Positions 61,276 through 64,000 of a DNA stretch of 64,000 nt are shown in pieces (positions within the stretch are counted from its first letter, which is position 1; each line of letters starts with the position of its first letter). This stretch comes from Arsenicibacter rosenii (GTDB lineage Bacteria; Bacteroidota; Bacteroidia; Cytophagales; Spirosomataceae): contig NZ_MORL01000004.1 of assembly GCF_001870735.1 (NCBI RefSeq), forward strand, positions 376,250 through 440,249, written 5' to 3'. The notes under the pieces were generated by a model. The model made no database searches and had not been told where the DNA came from. It saw only the letters and a list, made by a program, of their open reading frames with translations. The position numbers and the translations under genes are program-made.

Positions 61276-61344
61276 GGGGGCTGTTTTCCCGTTTATTCAT
61301 AGACCAGATCACGTACTTAAAAGCTTTTTCCCCTTTTTTTCACT

Positions 61345-62466
61345 ATGTCGAAGATTAATATTGCCATTGTCGGTCTTGGTTTCGGTGCCGAATTTATCCC
61401 CATCTATCAGCGTCACCCAAACGCCAATATGTATGCTATCTGCCAGCGGAACGTTGAAAACCTGAACAAAATCGGCGATGCCTTTGGTATTGAAAAACGG
61501 TACAGCAACTACGACGAACTGCTGGCCGACCCGAATGTAGATGCCGTACACATCAACTCGCCGATTCCGAACCATGCCGAGCAGAGCCTGAAAGCCCTGC
61601 GCGCGGGCAAACACGTTGCCTGTACCGTTCCGATGGCGACCAGCGTTGAGGAGTGCCTGGAGATTGTGAAGGTGTGTAAAGAAACCGGCAAAAAATACAT
61701 GATGATGGAGACCGTGGTTTATGCCCGCGAGTTTCTGTTCGTGAAGGAATTGTATGAAAAAGGCGAACTGGGCAAAGTCCAGTTCCTGAAAGCAAGCCAC
61801 CAGCAGGACATGGACGGATGGCCCGACTACTGGCCGGGCCTGCCACCGATGCACTACGCAACGCACTGTGTCGGGCCGGTTGCCGGGCTGCTGAAACTCG
61901 ACGCTGAATACGTATCCTGCTTTGGTTCCGGAACAATCCGCGAGGAGCTGGCAAAAATTCACAACTCGCCGTTTGCTATTGAGTCGGCACATATCAAATT
62001 CAAAAACAGCGACTTATCGGCCTACGTCTACCGTTCGTTGTTCGATACGGCCCGGCAGTACCGTGAAAGTTTTGAAGTCTACGGTTCGAAAAAGTCGTTT
62101 GAATGGCCGCTGATCGAAGGCGAAGATCCGGTGATTCATACGGCGAAAAAGCCGGAGCACGAAATTCCGGAGCATGTTACCGTCCCTGATTATGCCCACC
62201 TGCTGCCGGAAGAAATTCAGCCGTTTACCACCAAAGGGGTCTATGACATGGACGAACAGCAACACTTGTCTTTCACACAGGGCAGCGGCCACGGCGGGTC
62301 ACACCCGCACCTGGTGCATGAGTTCCTGACGGCGCTGGTCGAAGACCGTGATCCGTTCCCTAATGCCGCTCAATCGGCCAACTGGACATCGGTTGGTATC
62401 CTGGCTCACGAATCTGCCCTTGAGGGCGGGGCTATCAAGCACCTGCCTGATTTCTTTGCCATTTAG
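61345..62466 (+). CDS. Gfo/Idh/MocA family oxidoreductase
   Basis: 373 residues. N-terminal Rossmann fold (IAIVGLGFGAEFIPIYQRH, about 5-23) and the VHINSPIPNHAEQSLKALRA/GKHVACTVPM region with the family's EKP-like loop replaced by TVPM. The C-terminal half is the usual alpha/beta substrate domain (SGHGGSHPHLVHEFL with His residues near the active site). NAD(P)-dependent sugar or inositol dehydrogenase, substrate unknown. Confidence 0.9.
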   Translation: MSKINIAIVGLGFGAEFIPIYQRHPNANMYAICQRNVENLNKIGDAFGIEKRYSNYDELLADPNVDAVHINSPIPNHAEQSLKALRAGKHVACTVPMATSVEECLEIVKVCKETGKKYMMMETVVYAREFLFVKELYEKGELGKVQFLKASHQQDMDGWPDYWPGLPPMHYATHCVGPVAGLLKLDAEYVSCFGSGTIREELAKIHNSPFAIESAHIKFKNSDLSAYVYRSLFDTARQYRESFEVYGSKKSFEWPLIEGEDPVIHTAKKPEHEIPEHVTVPDYAHLLPEEIQPFTTKGVYDMDEQQHLSFTQGSGHGGSHPHLVHEFLTALVEDRDPFPNAAQSANWTSVGILAHESALEGGAIKHLPDFFAI

Positions 62467-62473
62467 CCCGTTT

Positions 62474-62500
62474 TTGTCAGGCCCGGACCGGGCCTGACAA
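62474..62500. terminator. Strong stem-loop between oxidoreductase and ThuA/PVC gene
   Basis: TTGTCAGGCCCGG and CCGGGCCTGACAA pair perfectly (13 bp) around a single A. T-rich on the left side, A-rich on the right. Likely partial terminator or processing site within the module. Confidence 0.65.
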
Positions 62501-62530
62501 CATAAACCCGAAGTCAACCTATCAACCAAC

Positions 62531-64000
62531 ATGAACAGACACTCTTACGGTGTATTGCTCGGGTTACTGTCGCTGACCCTGATGTATTGCACCCGGAAAC
62601 CTTCGAGTAATCCGCGTGACTTTGGCGGTCGTCCGTCAAATACAGTGAAAACAGCCGCCGCTCAGCCGGCTGCACGGCGTACTGAAATCCTTTTCTTAGG
62701 CGATAACGGCCATCACCGGCCAATCGAACGGGTTCCGCAACTGATGGCCGCACTGGGGAATCGGGGAATCAACATTACGTATACCGACAAAATGGAGGAC
62801 ATCAATCCTGAAAATTTGTCGAAATACGATGGTTTACTGATTTACGCGAACTGGGATACCATTGCCAAACCGCAGGAAAAAGCCATTCTTGACTTTGTGG
62901 CATCGGGTAAGGGGCTGATTCCGGTTCATTGTGCGTCATTCTGTTTCCGCAACTCACCGGAATACGTAAAAATGGTGGGTGGTCAGTTCTGGCGCCACCG
63001 GATGGATACCATTCAGACCCTCCACGTACAGCCCGACCATCCGGCCATTATGGGCCTGAAACCGTTTAAGGCCTACGACGAGACATACCTCCACGAAAAG
63101 CTGCAGCCAGATAACAATGTGCTGGCTGTCCGCGAAATCAAAGCCGATCAGGCAAAAGATAAACCGGATCAGAAAACAGAACCCTATACGTGGACACGGA
63201 CGCACGGCAAAGGCCGGATTTTTTACACGGCTTATGGTCACGACGAGCGTACGTGGGGTCAGCCGGGTTTCCAGGACCTGATGGAAAAAGGCATTCTGTG
63301 GGCTGTTGGCGATGCGGTAAAGAAACAGCACGACGCCCTGAACCCGCAACCGTTTACGTATGGAGAAGCACGGCTTCCGAATTACGAAAAGCGCCCCGGA
63401 CCGCAACTCCGCCAGAACCCGCTTTCGCCGGAAGAATCGGTAAAACAAATTCAGGTACCGGCCGATTTTACGCTGGAAGTATTCGCCCATGAACCGGATG
63501 TGATGCACCCGATTGCGATGACATGGGATGAGCGCGGACGCCTGTTCGTTCTGATTACCAAAGATTATCCGAACGAACGTAAGGAAACCGGCGGCAGCGA
63601 CTACATCCTGATGTGTGAAGACACCAACAAGGATGGCAAAGCAGATAAATTTACGCGCTGGGCCGACGGACTAAGCATTCCGACCGGCATGGTGTTTGCC
63701 AACGGCGGTCTGATTGTTTCCCAGGCGCCGCACATGCTCTTCCTGAAAGATACCGACGGCGACGACAAGGCGGATACCAAAAAGATTCTGTTTACCGGTT
63801 TCGGTACGTTTGATACACACGCGGGTCCGAGTAATCTCCATTATGGATTCGACAACTGGGTCTGGGGTTGCGTAGGCTACTCAGGCTTCCGGGGCAAAGT
63901 GGGGCAGGCCGACAGCCTCCGGTTTGGTCAGGCATTTTTCCGCTTCAAGCCGGACGGCTCAGAACTCGAGTGGATTACCAGCACCTCAAACAATACGTGG
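62531..64000 (+). CDS. ThuA domain plus PVC-type (membrane-bound dehydrogenase) lipoprotein, 5' part
   Basis: 490 residues visible, still open at the right edge. Lipoprotein signal (MNRHSYGVLLGLLSLTLMYC, Cys20). A ThuA-like domain (about 50-270: EILFLGDNGHHRPIERVPQL; PVHCASFCFRNSPEYVKMVGG; GRIFYTAYGHDERTW) is followed by the beta-propeller 'PVC-type' dehydrogenase domain (about 310 on: DFTLEVFAHEPDVMHPIAMTWDERG up to residue 20 and on; HYGFDNWVWGCVGYSGFRG). Longer family members also carry a C-terminal haem-binding CxxCH domain, which would lie outside. Probably acts on sugars in the cell envelope. Confidence 0.9.
   Translation, partial: MNRHSYGVLLGLLSLTLMYCTRKPSSNPRDFGGRPSNTVKTAAAQPAARRTEILFLGDNGHHRPIERVPQLMAALGNRGINITYTDKMEDINPENLSKYDGLLIYANWDTIAKPQEKAILDFVASGKGLIPVHCASFCFRNSPEYVKMVGGQFWRHRMDTIQTLHVQPDHPAIMGLKPFKAYDETYLHEKLQPDNNVLAVREIKADQAKDKPDQKTEPYTWTRTHGKGRIFYTAYGHDERTWGQPGFQDLMEKGILWAVGDAVKKQHDALNPQPFTYGEARLPNYEKRPGPQLRQNPLSPEESVKQIQVPADFTLEVFAHEPDVMHPIAMTWDERGRLFVLITKDYPNERKETGGSDYILMCEDTNKDGKADKFTRWADGLSIPTGMVFANGGLIVSQAPHMLFLKDTDGDDKADTKKILFTGFGTFDTHAGPSNLHYGFDNWVWGCVGYSGFRGKVGQADSLRFGQAFFRFKPDGSELEWITSTSNNTW

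Noticed and set aside
62954-63508. 184-codon frame on the minus strand inside the ThuA gene
   Set aside because: Antisense to the conserved ThuA/PVC protein.

Overview
The window looks like a chromosomal segment of a Bacteroidota bacterium of the Cytophagales, most likely Spirosomaceae (Spirosoma or a close relative). The grounds are SusC/SusD pairs and an ECF sigma/FecR system, DUF5686 and WbqC family proteins, PVC-type ThuA/dehydrogenase lipoproteins, -7 promoter boxes of the Bacteroidota type TAnnTTTG, and moderately GC-rich DNA. No rRNA, tRNA, IS element, phage gene or CRISPR array was recognised.

Left part (1-31 kb): the N-terminal part of ClpC, a WbqC protein, a lipid A-type acyltransferase, a DUF5686 outer-membrane protein, an orphan ABC ATPase, a GH105 hydrolase, RecR, ClpS, a sodium:solute symporter, a Tat-exported GMC oxidoreductase pair, a GH20 hexosaminidase with PA14, and a dihaem cytochrome next to a beta-helix lipoprotein. 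These are followed by a polysaccharide-utilisation locus: ECF sigma factor, FecR anti-sigma factor, SusC with STN domain, SusD and a GH106 rhamnosidase. Two striking tandem arrays lie here: nine 26-bp units at 17.15-17.39 kb and sixteen 36-bp units at 25.95-26.53 kb.

Middle part (32.8-48.3 kb): one block of minus-strand genes for a [NiFe] hydrogenase. The small subunit lacks a Tat signal and has CSGN where most have CxxC, as in the high-affinity (group 1h/1l-like) enzymes that scavenge atmospheric hydrogen. With it come hypABFCDE, a maturation protease, a NiCoT-type nickel transporter, an NHL propeller, a TPR protein, several small unknown proteins, a bifunctional nuclease and two paralogous TetR regulators. 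An 18-bp palindrome (consensus TTAGAAAANTTTTTCTAA) was found five times by reading, all within this block and upstream of four of its transcription units. It sits either over the -33 box or two helical turns further upstream. This looks like a local hydrogenase regulon and is the main finding.

Right part (48.4-64 kb): a run of outer-membrane proteins (DUF2490, two more predicted barrels, a vanadium-haloperoxidase/PAP2 lipoprotein, a FecA-like TonB receptor and a small secreted protein), a DUF3179 membrane protein, an alpha/beta hydrolase, an AraC regulator, and a sugar module (TIM-barrel isomerase, Gfo/Idh/MocA oxidoreductase, ThuA/PVC lipoprotein) that runs off the right edge.

Many intergenic gaps hold long imperfect hairpins built from short repeated words. 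The words differ between sites but the architecture is the same, which suggests a class of intergenic elements in this lineage.
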